A stretch of DNA of 64,000 nucleotides. It comes from Sphaerospermopsis kisseleviana NIES-73. Lineage in GTDB: Bacteria; Cyanobacteriota; Cyanobacteriia; Cyanobacteriales; Nostocaceae. A program made the position numbers and the translations under genes. Location: NCBI RefSeq assembly GCF_002368075.1, contig NZ_AP018314.1, positions 2,591,220 to 2,655,219 on the forward strand, in the 5' to 3' direction. Positions within the stretch are counted from its first letter, which is position 1. Each line of letters begins with the position of its first letter. The notes under the pieces are model-generated. The model had not been told where the DNA came from and searched no databases. It worked only from the letters and a program-made list of their open reading frames with translations. This document shows positions 7,625-16,867 of the stretch, one piece after another.

Positions 7625-8071
7625 TTACTTGACTTGACGTTCTAGGCTGGCCTCCATGGTACTAGTGAGAAAATGACCTGCTAAGATACCGCTAGTCAGG
7701 TAATAACTATCTTCTGAAATCTGGTGTAAAGTTTCAAAACCGCTGCGACGTTCGCGATCGCCCAGGACCAAATAACGCTGTACGATGGTATCTGGGCAAA
7801 TCCAACCTTCACCTTCAATCTGTCCAAATATATTATGCTGAAGCAAAAAAGTATATTGGCGATCGCCTTCATGGAGTCTACCTTTATATTGGCAAGATAT
7901 TTCTGAATGATCGCTACCAGGAAACACCAACTTTGTCGCCATAGAAAACCAATCATCACCATCCCAAACTACCAAAGTCATACCTTTAAAGCTGATCGGC
8001 ATACTATTTCTTTCCAACCAACTTCCTTGCATGATCCAGCGTCCTGGTTCCAACAAAAAACTGTGAGCCAC
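7625..8071 (-). CDS. Conserved cyanobacterial protein of unknown function
   Basis: A beta-rich soluble protein without membrane segments. It has many aromatic residues and short strands (WIMQGSWLERN, MTLVVWDGDDWFSMATKL, YTFLLQHNIFGQIEGEGW), suggesting a barrel or calycin-like fold. I cannot name a function. The GTG at 8071 is the only conventional start. The frame stays open further upstream (codons for VEKITGIYK back to about 8110) with no ATG or GTG until it meets GGAGTCA repeats at about 8113. The natural start may therefore have been lost to repeat insertion, or a rare codon is used. Downstream, the gene ends directly against ACTCCTG repeats (7590-7618). Gene call fairly sure, start unsure. 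Confidence 0.65.
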   Translation of the reverse strand: MAHSFLLEPGRWIMQGSWLERNSMPISFKGMTLVVWDGDDWFSMATKLVFPGSDHSEISCQYKGRLHEGDRQYTFLLQHNIFGQIEGEGWICPDTIVQRYLVLGDRERRSGFETLHQISEDSYYLTSGILAGHFLTSTMEASLERQVK

Positions 8072-8109
8072 CTTATAAATTCCTGTGATTTTTTCAACAA
8101 CAATAATCT

Positions 8110-8280
8110 TAGGAGTCAGGAGTTATTGATTTTGGATTTTGGATTTTGGTCAAGCAGTGAGTTCTTGGGGGTTTCCCCATGAGCAACTGCTGTTAGCGTA
8201 ACGTGCCGGAGGCATCAACCGAAGGTATTGTTTTTGTGATTTCCAATCTAAAATCTAACATCTAAAATCTAAAATTTTCC
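8110..8280. repeat. Mixed short repeats between hypothetical gene and anmK
   Basis: GGAGTCA and TTTTGGA units lie at 8112-8150, a GTTAGCGTAACGTGCC fragment near 8193-8208, and AATCTAA heptamers at about 8244-8276. No gene is present. Confidence 0.6.
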
Positions 8281-9501
8281 TCACTTATCACCTGTCACCG
8301 GATGTACTTCTCCTAAAACCACTTCTTGATCTGCTCCAGTTGCAACGGGTAAATTACCAGGAAGACCTAACTGTCTCCAGTAGGCTAAAATAGCGAAAGC
8401 GATCGCTTCTTTAAACTCTGCACTTACCCCGGCTTCATCTGTAGTTAAAACTTTTACTGATTTCAACAATAACTCTAACCTGTGTTTTAAGTAAAGATTC
8501 TGACTACCCCCTCCACATAATAATAAACATTTTGGCATTCGCGGTAAAAAAGCATGGTAACTATTAACAATCGAAGCAGCCGTGAGTTCTGTAATTGTTG
8601 CCAGCACATCTGCCGGACTAAGTTGATATGCTTGACATTCTTGTAAACACTGATGTAGATAAGTTACACCAAATAACTCCCGACCAGTAGATTTAGGGGG
8701 TGGTAAACGAAAATAATCTTGACTTAGCCATTTTTCTACCAATGGATAACAGGGACTACCACTAGCAGCCCAACTACCATTTTCATCATAACTTTTAGCA
8801 CCATTGCTAAAATATTGCACTGCCAAATCCAAGAGACTATTTCCAGGACCAGTATCCCAAGCCAGAATTTGATTTAACCAGTCATCACGCCGGGGAGGTA
8901 GATAAGTTACATTGCCAATACCACCAACATTTTGAATACAACGTGCTTCCTGGGGATGACTCAGTAAATAGGCATCGACTCTAGGAACAAGAGGCGCACC
9001 ATGACCACCAACAGCAATATCAGCCACACGGAAATTACTAATAGTAGTGATGCCTGTCAGGCGAGAAATTAAAGCACCCCGGCCAAGCTGCAAACTGTAA
9101 CCTAATGATTGGGGATAGGGGAATGGTGACTGATGACTGGGTAAAATATTTGCTGAAACAGAATTTTCTGAAATAGAAAATCCTGGAGGTCGATGGTAAA
9201 CAGTTTGACCGTGAGAACCGATAAGGGTGGCAGGGGGATAACCGACTTGAATATTTTGGGCTGCTTGGGCAAAAACAAGAGCGATCGCATCATCTATGGC
9301 TGCCAGTTCTGCCATTGAGATAGGCGCACCACCACAGATCGCCAATATTTTTTCTCGTAGTGCAGCAGGGTAAGGATAGGTTTTCCCGGCTAATAATTCA
9401 ACTTTCAGATCCAAATCTGTACCAACAATTTCTACCAAGGCAGCATCTATCCCATCCACAGATGTGCCACTCATTAAACCTATAACACGAGTCGGGTGCA
9501 T
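8281..9501 (-). CDS. anmK: Anhydro-N-acetylmuramic acid kinase
   Basis: A cytoplasmic kinase that opens and phosphorylates 1,6-anhydro-N-acetylmuramic acid to MurNAc-6-phosphate during cell-wall recycling. The start [19 protein letters not shown] is the family's phosphate-binding signature. [44 protein letters not shown] and LLCGGGSQN follow in the expected order (actin-like ATPase fold). Start: ATG at 9501 ([12 protein letters not shown]) fits the family better than the TTG at 9528. Between HRPPGF and [12 protein letters not shown] there is an extra segment including [16 protein letters not shown]. Its DNA (9105-9141) matches the intergenic heptamer repeats, so this is a repeat-derived in-frame insertion. 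It is not obviously in an operon. Confidence 0.92.
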   Translation of the reverse strand: MHPTRVIGLMSGTSVDGIDAALVEIVGTDLDLKVELLAGKTYPYPAALREKILAICGGAPISMAELAAIDDAIALVFAQAAQNIQVGYPPATLIGSHGQTVYHRPPGFSISENSVSANILPSHQSPFPYPQSLGYSLQLGRGALISRLTGITTISNFRVADIAVGGHGAPLVPRVDAYLLSHPQEARCIQNVGGIGNVTYLPPRRDDWLNQILAWDTGPGNSLLDLAVQYFSNGAKSYDENGSWAASGSPCYPLVEKWLSQDYFRLPPPKSTGRELFGVTYLHQCLQECQAYQLSPADVLATITELTAASIVNSYHAFLPRMPKCLLLCGGGSQNLYLKHRLELLLKSVKVLTTDEAGVSAEFKEAIAFAILAYWRQLGLPGNLPVATGADQEVVLGEVHPVTGDK

Positions 9502-9638
9502 TGACAGAGATTCTGGTGTGATTTTCAAAGGTAGTTTAACTTAAATGTTACCTTGATGAAAACCATTTATACAATCGTGAATCTGTTAATTCCTGATTTA
9601 ACAAATATTCTGACTCCTGACACCTGACTTTTAAATTT

Positions 9639-10718
9639 CTAATTTTTCCCAGTGGCAATAATATGTAAATCAATATTTTTTAGCAAACCCACCAATTTTT
9701 GAATTAAAGAACCTTTCAGCAGAATTTCCCAACGAGAACGCCTACTCGCACCAATAACTATCTGAGTAATACCATATTTTTCTGCGACTTCTACAATTGC
9801 CTTAGCAATATTACTATTACTTACCCGAATAAAAATTCCATTAAATTCTTTACATAAATTTTCACAAATATCAACGTGTAGGCTTTCTTCTTTAGTTAGA
9901 AAATGATCAGGATTAGCCACAAATAAAACATACAAAGGAGCATTTATATAACCAGCTAATCTTGCGCCCCGACGTAAAAGTTGTACAGAATTAGGGTAAG
10001 TAGATACACAAACTAAAACTCTTTCGTGAACACTAAAACTTTGACTTTTCTGTATACAAGCAATGGCATCTTCTTCTACACTATCAGCAACTTCCCGTAA
10101 AGCTAATTCTCGTAAAGCGATTAAATTACGTCTTTGAAAAAAGTTATCTAAAGCTGATTTAATTTGATCATGGGCATATATTTTGCCTTCTAATAACCTT
10201 TCTTCCAAAGTTTCTGGTGTTACATCTACAACAACTACCTCATCCGCCACTTCTAAAAGTTTATCGGGGACTCGATCACGCACAACTACACCCGTAATTC
10301 TTGCTACTATATCATTAAGACTTTCCAGGTGTTGAACATTCATAGTTGAGTAGACATCAATACCTGCTGCCAAAACAACTTCCACATCTTCATAACGTTT
10401 TTCTTGTGGTGAACCAGGAACATTAGTATGGGCAAGTTCATCGACTAATACTAATTGAGGACAACGGTTAATAATTGCCTGAGTATCTATTTCTGGTAAC
10501 ATTAAATCACCAAGAGACCATAATTTTGGCGGTATGATTTCTAAACCTTCAGCTTTTTCTGCCGTTTCTTTTCTACCATGAGTTTCTAACAGTCCGATAA
10601 CAACATCAATACCTTCCTGTTTGAGTGCGTGTCCCTCTTCCAACATTCGATAGGTTTTACCTACCCCTGGAGCCATGCCAATAAAGATTTTGTGTTTTCC
10701 TCGTCCTTGGAAATACAT
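9639..10718 (-). CDS. kdpD: KdpD-like sensor protein lacking the kinase half (kdp operon 1)
   Basis: This corresponds to the cytoplasmic N-terminal half of the K+ sensor KdpD. Residues 1-210 form the KdpD domain with Walker A (GMAPGVGKT) and Walker B (LVLVDELAHTN). Residues about 230-355 form a universal-stress-protein domain (VLVCVSTYPNSVQLLRRGAR). The four membrane helices, phospho-acceptor histidine and ATPase domain of full KdpD are absent; the stop follows the USP domain. Cyanobacterial KdpD proteins of this short form are known from Anabaena. It is the last gene of kdpABCD, 21 bp after kdpC. It probably modulates either the transporter or a separate kinase such as the one at 16846-17991; this is inference. 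Confidence 0.88.
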   Translation of the reverse strand: MYFQGRGKHKIFIGMAPGVGKTYRMLEEGHALKQEGIDVVIGLLETHGRKETAEKAEGLEIIPPKLWSLGDLMLPEIDTQAIINRCPQLVLVDELAHTNVPGSPQEKRYEDVEVVLAAGIDVYSTMNVQHLESLNDIVARITGVVVRDRVPDKLLEVADEVVVVDVTPETLEERLLEGKIYAHDQIKSALDNFFQRRNLIALRELALREVADSVEEDAIACIQKSQSFSVHERVLVCVSTYPNSVQLLRRGARLAGYINAPLYVLFVANPDHFLTKEESLHVDICENLCKEFNGIFIRVSNSNIAKAIVEVAEKYGITQIVIGASRRSRWEILLKGSLIQKLVGLLKNIDLHIIATGKN

Positions 10719-10739
10719 AGAATCAGTGTCAATTGATTA

Positions 10740-11339
10740 TTAATTTTGCTGACGGTTAATTTCTTGCAAATCTAGAGCATAATTTAAACGCAAAACATTA
10801 ACTCCTGGTTCACCAAAAATACCTAAAAATCTGCTATCAGTATACTTATTAATTAAAGGGATAATTTCATCTTCTTTAATACCCCGTGCTTGTGCAACTC
10901 TGGCTAACTGCTGACGTGTTGCCTTCAAAGAAATATGAGGATCTAAACCAGAACCAGAAGAGTAAATTAAATCAGCCGCAGGTTGTATATTTTCATCTTG
11001 AAACTGAGTTGCTTCTTCAATAATTCTCTTAGTTAGTTCTGAATTACTAGGAGCAAGATTACTACCCCCTGATATACCAGTTGGTCTAGCTATTCTACCT
11101 TGGCTATATCTCACAGCACTGGGACGACTCTGAAAATATTTATCTGATGTGAAAATTTGACCAATCAAAGATGAACCAATGGGTTGAGCATCTATATTTA
11201 AAACAATGCTGCCATTAGCTGAAGAAGGGAAGGCGAACTGACCAACGCCTAATATTGCTACAGGATAAATAATTGCTGTTAACAACCAAAGTAATAAAAT
11301 CATCCGCATAGCGCGGATAGTTTCTCGAATAAACACCAT
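10740..11339 (-). CDS. kdpC: K+-transporting ATPase subunit C (kdp operon 1)
   Basis: KdpC is the small single-span subunit that stabilises the KdpABC complex and promotes ATP binding. The protein has 199 residues, normal for the family. It has an N-terminal membrane helix (ILLLWLLTAIIYPVAILGVG) and a periplasmic domain with the family motifs IGSSLIGQIFTSDKYFQSRP, GASNLAPSN-like GGSNLAPSN, SGSGLDPHIS and FGEPGVNVLRLN. It lies 133 bp downstream of kdpB, the gap being filled by repeats, and unlike the second operon no kdpF-type gene lies between. Confidence 0.94.
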   Translation of the reverse strand: MVFIRETIRAMRMILLLWLLTAIIYPVAILGVGQFAFPSSANGSIVLNIDAQPIGSSLIGQIFTSDKYFQSRPSAVRYSQGRIARPTGISGGSNLAPSNSELTKRIIEEATQFQDENIQPAADLIYSSGSGLDPHISLKATRQQLARVAQARGIKEDEIIPLINKYTDSRFLGIFGEPGVNVLRLNYALDLQEINRQQN

Positions 11340-11472
11340 AATTGGATCTTAGATTTTAGATTTTAGATTTGGGATTTTGAACTTGGTACTTGGTAGTTGG
11401 TAATTGGTAGTTGGAAAAAATAAAATTGATTACCCAGTCGCCAGTCACCAATCACCAGTCACCAGTCCCCGA
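11340..11472. repeat. Heptamer repeat block inside kdp operon 1 (B-C gap)
   Basis: TTTTAGA/TTTAGAT units (11350-11372), TTGGTAG/TTGGTAA units (11381-11415) and CCAGTCA units (11431-11470). It separates kdpB and kdpC and occupies the place where operon 2 carries kdpF. Confidence 0.85.
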
Positions 11473-13581
11473 TTAAGCTAAACCTGCAACTGTAATTAGC
11501 ATATCTATGAATTTAATAGCAATAAATGGAGCAATTACACCACCTAAGCCATAAATAAAAATATTGCGTTGCAGAAGTTGATTGGCTGTTAAAGGCCGAA
11601 ATTTGACACCCTTCAATGCTAAAGGAATCAAAATCGGAATAATCAAAGCATTATAAATCAGTGCCGATAATACAGCCGAATTCACACTGGTTAACTTCAT
11701 AATATTCAAGCCTTGTAAATTAGCATATGCAAAAATTACTGGTATAATGGCAAAATATTTAGCAATGTCATTGGCGATAGAAAATGTCGTCAATGCCCCA
11801 CGAGTAATCAATAATTGTTTACCAATACTAACGATATCAATGAGTTTGGTAGGATCAGAGTCTAAGTCCACCATATTAGCAGCTTCCTTAGCAGCTTGAG
11901 TACCCGTATTCATGGCTACACCAACATTAGCTTGAGTTAAAGCAGGAGCATCATTAGTTCCATCTCCGGTCATGGCCACCAGTTTACCTTCTGCTTGTTC
12001 CCGCTCGATGACGCTGATTTTATCTTCTGGTGTAGCTTCGGCGATAAATTCATCTACTCCTGCTTCTTTAGCAATAACAGAAGCGGTGATGCGGTTATCT
12101 CCAGTTAACATCACGGTACGGACTCCCATGCGCCGCAGTTGCTCAAAACGTTCGCGGATACCAGGTTTAACAATATCTTTGAGATAAATCACCCCATAGA
12201 TTTCATTATCGAGACAAACAGCTAAAGGCGTACCTCCTTGATGAGAAACTTCCTCATAAGCATTATCTAATTCTGGAGTTTCCCGTCCATTGCGAGAACG
12301 AACAAAGCCTTTAATTGCCCCCACCGCACCTTTTCGTGCCTCATGTCCACCAGGAAAGTTAGTGCCACTGATGCGGGTTTTGGCAGAAAATTCTACTCCT
12401 TGGGCTTGTTTGCGGTCTATATCAAATTTTGCGCCAAATTTTTCTGCCAAGCGGATAATAGATTTACCTTCTGGAGTATCGTCAAAGATACTGGCAGCTA
12501 AAGCCACATTAGCAATTTCCGATATTGAGTGACCGTTGATGGGTATAAAAGCTTCTGCTAAACGGTTTCCCAAAGTGATTGTACCTGTTTTATCTAAGAC
12601 TAAAGTATTTATATCTCCACAGACTTCCACTGCCTGTCCTGAAGTAGCAATGATGTTAAATTGGGCGACTCTATCCATACCCGCAATACCAATAGCACTA
12701 AGTAAACTGCCAATGGTGGTAGGTATAAGTGCAACCAAAAGGGCAATTAATACGGTAACGCTCACAGGACTGTTGACATAGTAGGCAAAGGCGGGCAAGG
12801 TGGCGACTACAAACAAAAATGCCAAGGTCAGCACTGACAGTAAAATTGTTAAAGCAATTTCATTAGGTGTTTTAGTGCGTTCTGCCCCTTCTACTAAGTT
12901 GATCATCCGGTCAATAAATCCTTTACCGGGGTCAGCAGTAATACGGATGATTAATTCATCGGAGATAATGCGCGTCCCACCAGTTACAGAACTGGCAACA
13001 TCTGAACCTGATTCTTTGAGGACTGGGGCTGATTCACCGGTAATGGCTGATTCATCAACAGAAGCGACACCCATAATCACTTCCCCATCGGCGGGGATGA
13101 TATCACCAGCAACTACATGAACGGTATCGCCTTTTTTCAGTTCCGTGGAAGGGATTTCTGTGATTGTGCCATCGACGACAATTTTTTTGGCTATGGTTTC
13201 TGAACGGGTAGATCGTAAAGCATCGGCTTGGGCTTTACCTCTTCCTTGTGCCAATGCTTCGGCGAAATTGGCAAAAAGCACAGTGAAAAATAAGATAACT
13301 GTAACTAAACCGTTGAAAAGCTGGGGGTTTTTCTGGGTGACGGGTCCAAATATGGGGGGATAAATTGTGGCAGCTAGGGTAATGACTGTTCCCAACCACA
13401 CCAAAAACATGATGGGATTTTTAATGGCATATTGGGGAGATAGCTTCACAAAGGTATCTCTCATTGCCCTGATGTAGAGTCCTTTGGTACTAATCCGCCG
13501 TGTTTTTTTACGTTTGATACGTCGATCGCGGGGACGCAAACGAGAAGATTTCGGTCTTGGGGTAGTTGCAGCAGAGTTCAT
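11473..13581 (-). CDS. kdpB: K+-transporting P-type ATPase subunit B (kdp operon 1)
   Basis: The ATP-hydrolysing P-type subunit of the high-affinity K+ pump KdpFABC in the plasma membrane. The protein has 702 residues. Visible are the TGES actuator motif (AITGESAPV), phosphorylation motif [14 protein letters not shown], nucleotide-binding segment KGAVGAIKGFV, hinge motif MLTGDNRITASVIA and [20 protein letters not shown]. Seven hydrophobic segments fit the family. The basic N-terminus (PRPKSSRLRPRDRRIKRKK) is longer and more charged than in the second copy. It lies 189 bp after kdpA, again with repeat sequence between. Confidence 0.97.
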   Translation of the reverse strand: MNSAATTPRPKSSRLRPRDRRIKRKKTRRISTKGLYIRAMRDTFVKLSPQYAIKNPIMFLVWLGTVITLAATIYPPIFGPVTQKNPQLFNGLVTVILFFTVLFANFAEALAQGRGKAQADALRSTRSETIAKKIVVDGTITEIPSTELKKGDTVHVVAGDIIPADGEVIMGVASVDESAITGESAPVLKESGSDVASSVTGGTRIISDELIIRITADPGKGFIDRMINLVEGAERTKTPNEIALTILLSVLTLAFLFVVATLPAFAYYVNSPVSVTVLIALLVALIPTTIGSLLSAIGIAGMDRVAQFNIIATSGQAVEVCGDINTLVLDKTGTITLGNRLAEAFIPINGHSISEIANVALAASIFDDTPEGKSIIRLAEKFGAKFDIDRKQAQGVEFSAKTRISGTNFPGGHEARKGAVGAIKGFVRSRNGRETPELDNAYEEVSHQGGTPLAVCLDNEIYGVIYLKDIVKPGIRERFEQLRRMGVRTVMLTGDNRITASVIAKEAGVDEFIAEATPEDKISVIEREQAEGKLVAMTGDGTNDAPALTQANVGVAMNTGTQAAKEAANMVDLDSDPTKLIDIVSIGKQLLITRGALTTFSIANDIAKYFAIIPVIFAYANLQGLNIMKLTSVNSAVLSALIYNALIIPILIPLALKGVKFRPLTANQLLQRNIFIYGLGGVIAPFIAIKFIDMLITVAGLA

Positions 13582-13770
13582 AAAGGGTGATTGGTGATTG
13601 GTGATTGGTGATTGGTAATTGGTGATTGGTAATTGGTGATTGGTAATTCAATTTTGGATTTTGGATTTTGGATTTTGGATTGTTTTTGTTATCCCCAATC
13701 TAAAATCTAAAATCTAAAATCTAAAATTTTTCTCCCAGTCACCAGTCACCAGTCACCAGTCCCCAGTACC
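13582..13770. repeat. Heptamer repeat block inside kdp operon 1 (A-B gap)
   Basis: GGTGATT/GGTAATT units (13586-13648), TTTTGGA units (13650-13680), AATCTAA units (13699-13728) and CCAGTCA units (13735-13768). Almost the whole 189-bp gap is repeat. Whether it affects kdpB expression is unknown. Confidence 0.88.
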
Positions 13771-15456
13771 CTAACTTCCAGATGCTAATTTTAAACCTTC
13801 GGCGACTGGACCAAGGGCTAAAACTGGGAAGAAAGTGAGGACGGCTAAAATTATGGCTACAAAAGCTGTAACGCTGGTAAATAGGAAAGAGTCGGTTTTG
13901 AGAGTACCACGAGTTTGGGGAACTTTTGGTTTACGGGACATACTATCAGCTAATAGGATCAGGGCAATAATGGGAATGTAACGCCCTGCTAATATGCTGA
14001 AACTGCTACTCAAGTTCCACCATAAAGAGTTGTCTTTCAACCCCTCTAGTCCAGAACCATTGTTAGCTGCCGCTGATGCGTATTCATAAACTACTTGGGA
14101 AATACCGTGAAAACCGGGGTTACTGATTCCTGATAGGGATATGGGATAAGCTAGGGCGATCGCACTAGGCACTAATACTATGATCGGATGAATCAGTAGG
14201 ACGACGCTGGCCAGAAATATTTCCCGTTGTTCTATTTTGCGTCCTAAAAATTCGGGGGTGCGTCCTACCATTAACCCAGTTATAAAGACGGTCAGGATCA
14301 GATAAATAAATAGGTAGGCTGTTCCTGTTCCTTGTCCTCCCCAGATTATCTGTACAAATAAATTGAATAAGCTAGAAAATATACCTTGGGGCATTAAGGA
14401 ATCGTGCATTCCGTTAATTGCACCGGTCATGGTAGCGGTGGTTGTCACCGCCCAAAATGCTGTTTCTGCCCAGCCAAATCTTACTTCTTTTCCTTCTAAA
14501 TTCGGTAGTTCTGTATTTAAAGCTTGGTTAATAATGGGATTTCCTTGCAGTTCACCCACTGCTGTAACCCAGATCATAACTATGAAGATTACAAACACCA
14601 TCCAAAACAGTAACCAAGTTTGTTTCTGGTTATTGGCAAATACACCGTAGGTATAAATTAAGGATGAGGGAATTGCCATCATGGCAATGATTTCTAGTAA
14701 ATTAGAAGCACCATTGGGATTTTCAAAGGGATGGGCTGAGTTAGCTGCAAAAAAGCCGCCGCCGTTGTTGCCTAACAGTTTGATAATTTCAAAGGAAGCA
14801 ACAGGACCTCTGGCTATGTACTGTGTTCCTCCGTCTAGGGTTTGGACAACTAAAGTACCTTCTAATGTTTGTGGTACACCTAAAGCCAGGAGAGCGATCG
14901 CCCCAATAATTGAAAGGGGCAACAATATCCTAGTAATGGCAAGGGTAATATCAACGTAAAAATTCCCTAACTTTCGACCTGTTAACCCCCGAATAAATGC
15001 TATTCCTACTGCTAAACCAGTTGCTGCTGAGGTGAACATTAAAAAGCCTAAAGCTGCTGTTTGGCTAAAATAGCTTAATGTTGTTTCCCCTATGTAATGT
15101 TGCTGGTCAGTGTTAGTCAAAAAGGATATGGTAGTATGTAGCACTGTATTCCATGTAGGCATTACTAAACCGTTGGGATTCCAAGGCACTATTCCCTGAA
15201 AAGAGATTAGTAAATACACAGAAATTGCCATGATTAAGTTACTACTGATGACTGCCCGGATATACTGCCAAGCTGTCATCTCCTCTTTTTTACTTACACC
15301 CCCCACTAGGTAGAAAATTTTTTCTATCGGGTTCATGATGGGATCAAGTATTGTGCTTTCTCCCAAAAAAACACGGGCTATGTATTGTCCCAATCGGGGT
15401 GTGATAGCTATGACAATACATAGGGTTAACGCAATTTGTAAAAAACCTTGTCCCAT
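13771..15456 (-). CDS. kdpA: K+-transporting ATPase subunit A (kdp operon 1)
   Basis: The K+-selective, channel-like subunit, 561 residues with about ten membrane helices. The four selectivity-loop regions of the family are visible: [50 protein letters not shown] and [17 protein letters not shown]. It is the first gene of operon 1, transcribed away from the two-component genes. The first 20 residues ([10 protein letters not shown]...) match the start of the second copy, supporting ATG at 15456. The two KdpA copies are clearly paralogous but diverged, not a recent duplication. Confidence 0.97.
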   Translation of the reverse strand: MGQGFLQIALTLCIVIAITPRLGQYIARVFLGESTILDPIMNPIEKIFYLVGGVSKKEEMTAWQYIRAVISSNLIMAISVYLLISFQGIVPWNPNGLVMPTWNTVLHTTISFLTNTDQQHYIGETTLSYFSQTAALGFLMFTSAATGLAVGIAFIRGLTGRKLGNFYVDITLAITRILLPLSIIGAIALLALGVPQTLEGTLVVQTLDGGTQYIARGPVASFEIIKLLGNNGGGFFAANSAHPFENPNGASNLLEIIAMMAIPSSLIYTYGVFANNQKQTWLLFWMVFVIFIVMIWVTAVGELQGNPIINQALNTELPNLEGKEVRFGWAETAFWAVTTTATMTGAINGMHDSLMPQGIFSSLFNLFVQIIWGGQGTGTAYLFIYLILTVFITGLMVGRTPEFLGRKIEQREIFLASVVLLIHPIIVLVPSAIALAYPISLSGISNPGFHGISQVVYEYASAAANNGSGLEGLKDNSLWWNLSSSFSILAGRYIPIIALILLADSMSRKPKVPQTRGTLKTDSFLFTSVTAFVAIILAVLTFFPVLALGPVAEGLKLASGS

Positions 15457-15969
15457 TTATTTATTACTCGATTACACTGAAGTTATAGCCAGTCAATATT
15501 GAAAAAATCACCGAAGTTACTCTTACATTAGATTGCTAGGTTTGGATAATGTCTCAATATCACCTCAATTTATCAATCTTGTTTTACTATTTTCTGGATG
15601 TTTGTGGGATTTAGTATTAAGAATATTTCATTTTTACTATTACTCATCTATTTTGCTGGTTATGTCACTGATACTTTTTTATACAAAAATGCAGTAAGCT
15701 TATACTTTCAAAAATATAAAAACTCCTGATAATTTTATTACATCTTTATTGGTCTCTAGTATAAGACTACACTTTTAATATATCGGATGCCAACCATAAC
15801 AAAGGTTAGCAGATAATTATATTCTCTATTTCCGAGTTTTGGTAAAAATTATTAGTTGTGCAAGAAGATATAGGGAAATTATATATGTTGGCACATAGAG
15901 ATTGTAAACAGGAATACAAGGGTTATTGGTTATGCCAATGTTGATTTTTGATTTTAGATTTGATTATTG
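15457..15969. other. Intergenic region between kdpA1 and the response regulator
   Basis: This 513-bp AT-rich region holds the presumed promoter of kdp operon 1 (minus strand) and the 3' flank of the response regulator gene. I saw no strong inverted repeat, tRNA-like sequence or open frame. Confidence 0.5.
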
Positions 15970-16659
15970 TTATAAATTCTGAATTTTTACTGGATGACTA
16001 ATTAACTGTTTTTGTAAAGCTACGGTAACAGCAGTCTGGCGATCGCCAACTCCCAATTTATGTAAAATAGCATGAACATGAACCCTCACAGTACCGGTGG
16101 TAATATAAAGAATTTCTGCTATTTGATGGTTAGTTTTTCCTGCTACTAAAAGTTGGAGAATTTCTATTTCTCGATGGGTGAGAGGATTGAGAGTTTTTGA
16201 GTTATTTTCTGAAGATAAATGAGCAGAATTTAAAGTCAAGGAAGAACGAATTGCTTGAGTTGCTATTTCATCCCACCAAGATGCACCAGCAGCGACAGAA
16301 CGGAGAGCTAAAATCAATGTTTCCGCAGCTACACCTTTGAGACAATAACCTTGAGCGCCCGCAGTAATTAACTGTGTAATTAGAGATTTTTGAGAATGGG
16401 AAGTAAGAACTAAAACTGGTAAATTAGGGTATTTTTGTTTAATTTGATAACAAGCGTCAAGACCGCCAATTCCTGGTAAACCAATATCTAATAATACCAC
16501 ATCCAGGGAATATTTATTAACTAAATCAATAGCTGTTTCTCCATCTTCAGCTTCAGCGATAATATCCAAACCAATTTCCTGTTGCAATCGTACACGCAAA
16601 CCTAAACGAAAAAGTTCATCATCTTCAACAAGCAGAATTTTAATAGTGGTAGAAGACAT
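15970..16659 (-). CDS. NarL/LuxR-family response regulator
   Basis: A DNA-binding response regulator of 229 residues. The receiver domain starts IKILLVEDDELFRLGLRVRL and has the phospho-acceptor Asp in VVLLDIGLPGIGG and the conserved Lys in AQGYCLKGV. The output domain is a LuxR/GerE helix-turn-helix (LTHREIEILQLLVAGKTNHQ, then IAEILYITTGTVRVHVH). It lies 186 bp downstream of a histidine kinase gene on the same strand, with a repeat element between; the pair is the likely cognate system. Its place between two kdp operons suggests control of potassium transport. KdpE, the usual kdp regulator, is OmpR-type, so if this is the regulator it is a replacement. That role is inference. Confidence 0.88.
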   Translation of the reverse strand: MSSTTIKILLVEDDELFRLGLRVRLQQEIGLDIIAEAEDGETAIDLVNKYSLDVVLLDIGLPGIGGLDACYQIKQKYPNLPVLVLTSHSQKSLITQLITAGAQGYCLKGVAAETLILALRSVAAGASWWDEIATQAIRSSLTLNSAHLSSENNSKTLNPLTHREIEILQLLVAGKTNHQIAEILYITTGTVRVHVHAILHKLGVGDRQTAVTVALQKQLISHPVKIQNL

Positions 16660-16710
16660 TTTACCTAGATATTAGATATATTTAAAACTTCAGCAGACTG
16701 AAATAGAGAG

Positions 16711-16867
16711 TATCCCCATTTTGGGAAATAAACGCAGCAACACTAAAAAATCTCTCACAACCTCTTACCTTTGTGTCCTTTGCGTTCTTTGCGGTTCAAT
16801 CATATCAAGTTTTGGATCACTTTATTTCCCCAGTGAAAAATAAACTTACACATTTGGGATGCTCCCC
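16711..16867 (-). mobile_element. MITE family C, left copy (overlaps kinase 3' end)
   Basis: Read on the minus strand it begins GGGGAGCATCCCAAATGTG, contains GAACCGCAAAGAACGCAAAG at its centre and ends near 16711. It matches 18216-18367 over most of about 150 bp in opposite orientation. The ends of the element are themselves related inverted repeats (GAGCATCCCAA-type). The kinase stop codon (16846-16848) lies inside it. Confidence 0.75.

Noticed and set aside
9639..10718. KdpD as a frameshifted or interrupted full-length gene
   Set aside because: Both kdpD copies end at the same domain boundary after the USP domain. The downstream DNA codes for no kinase remnant, so the short form is native.
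12290..13363. Series of long antisense frames opposite kdpB1
   Set aside because: Shadow frames of a conserved P-type ATPase gene; no independent coding signal.
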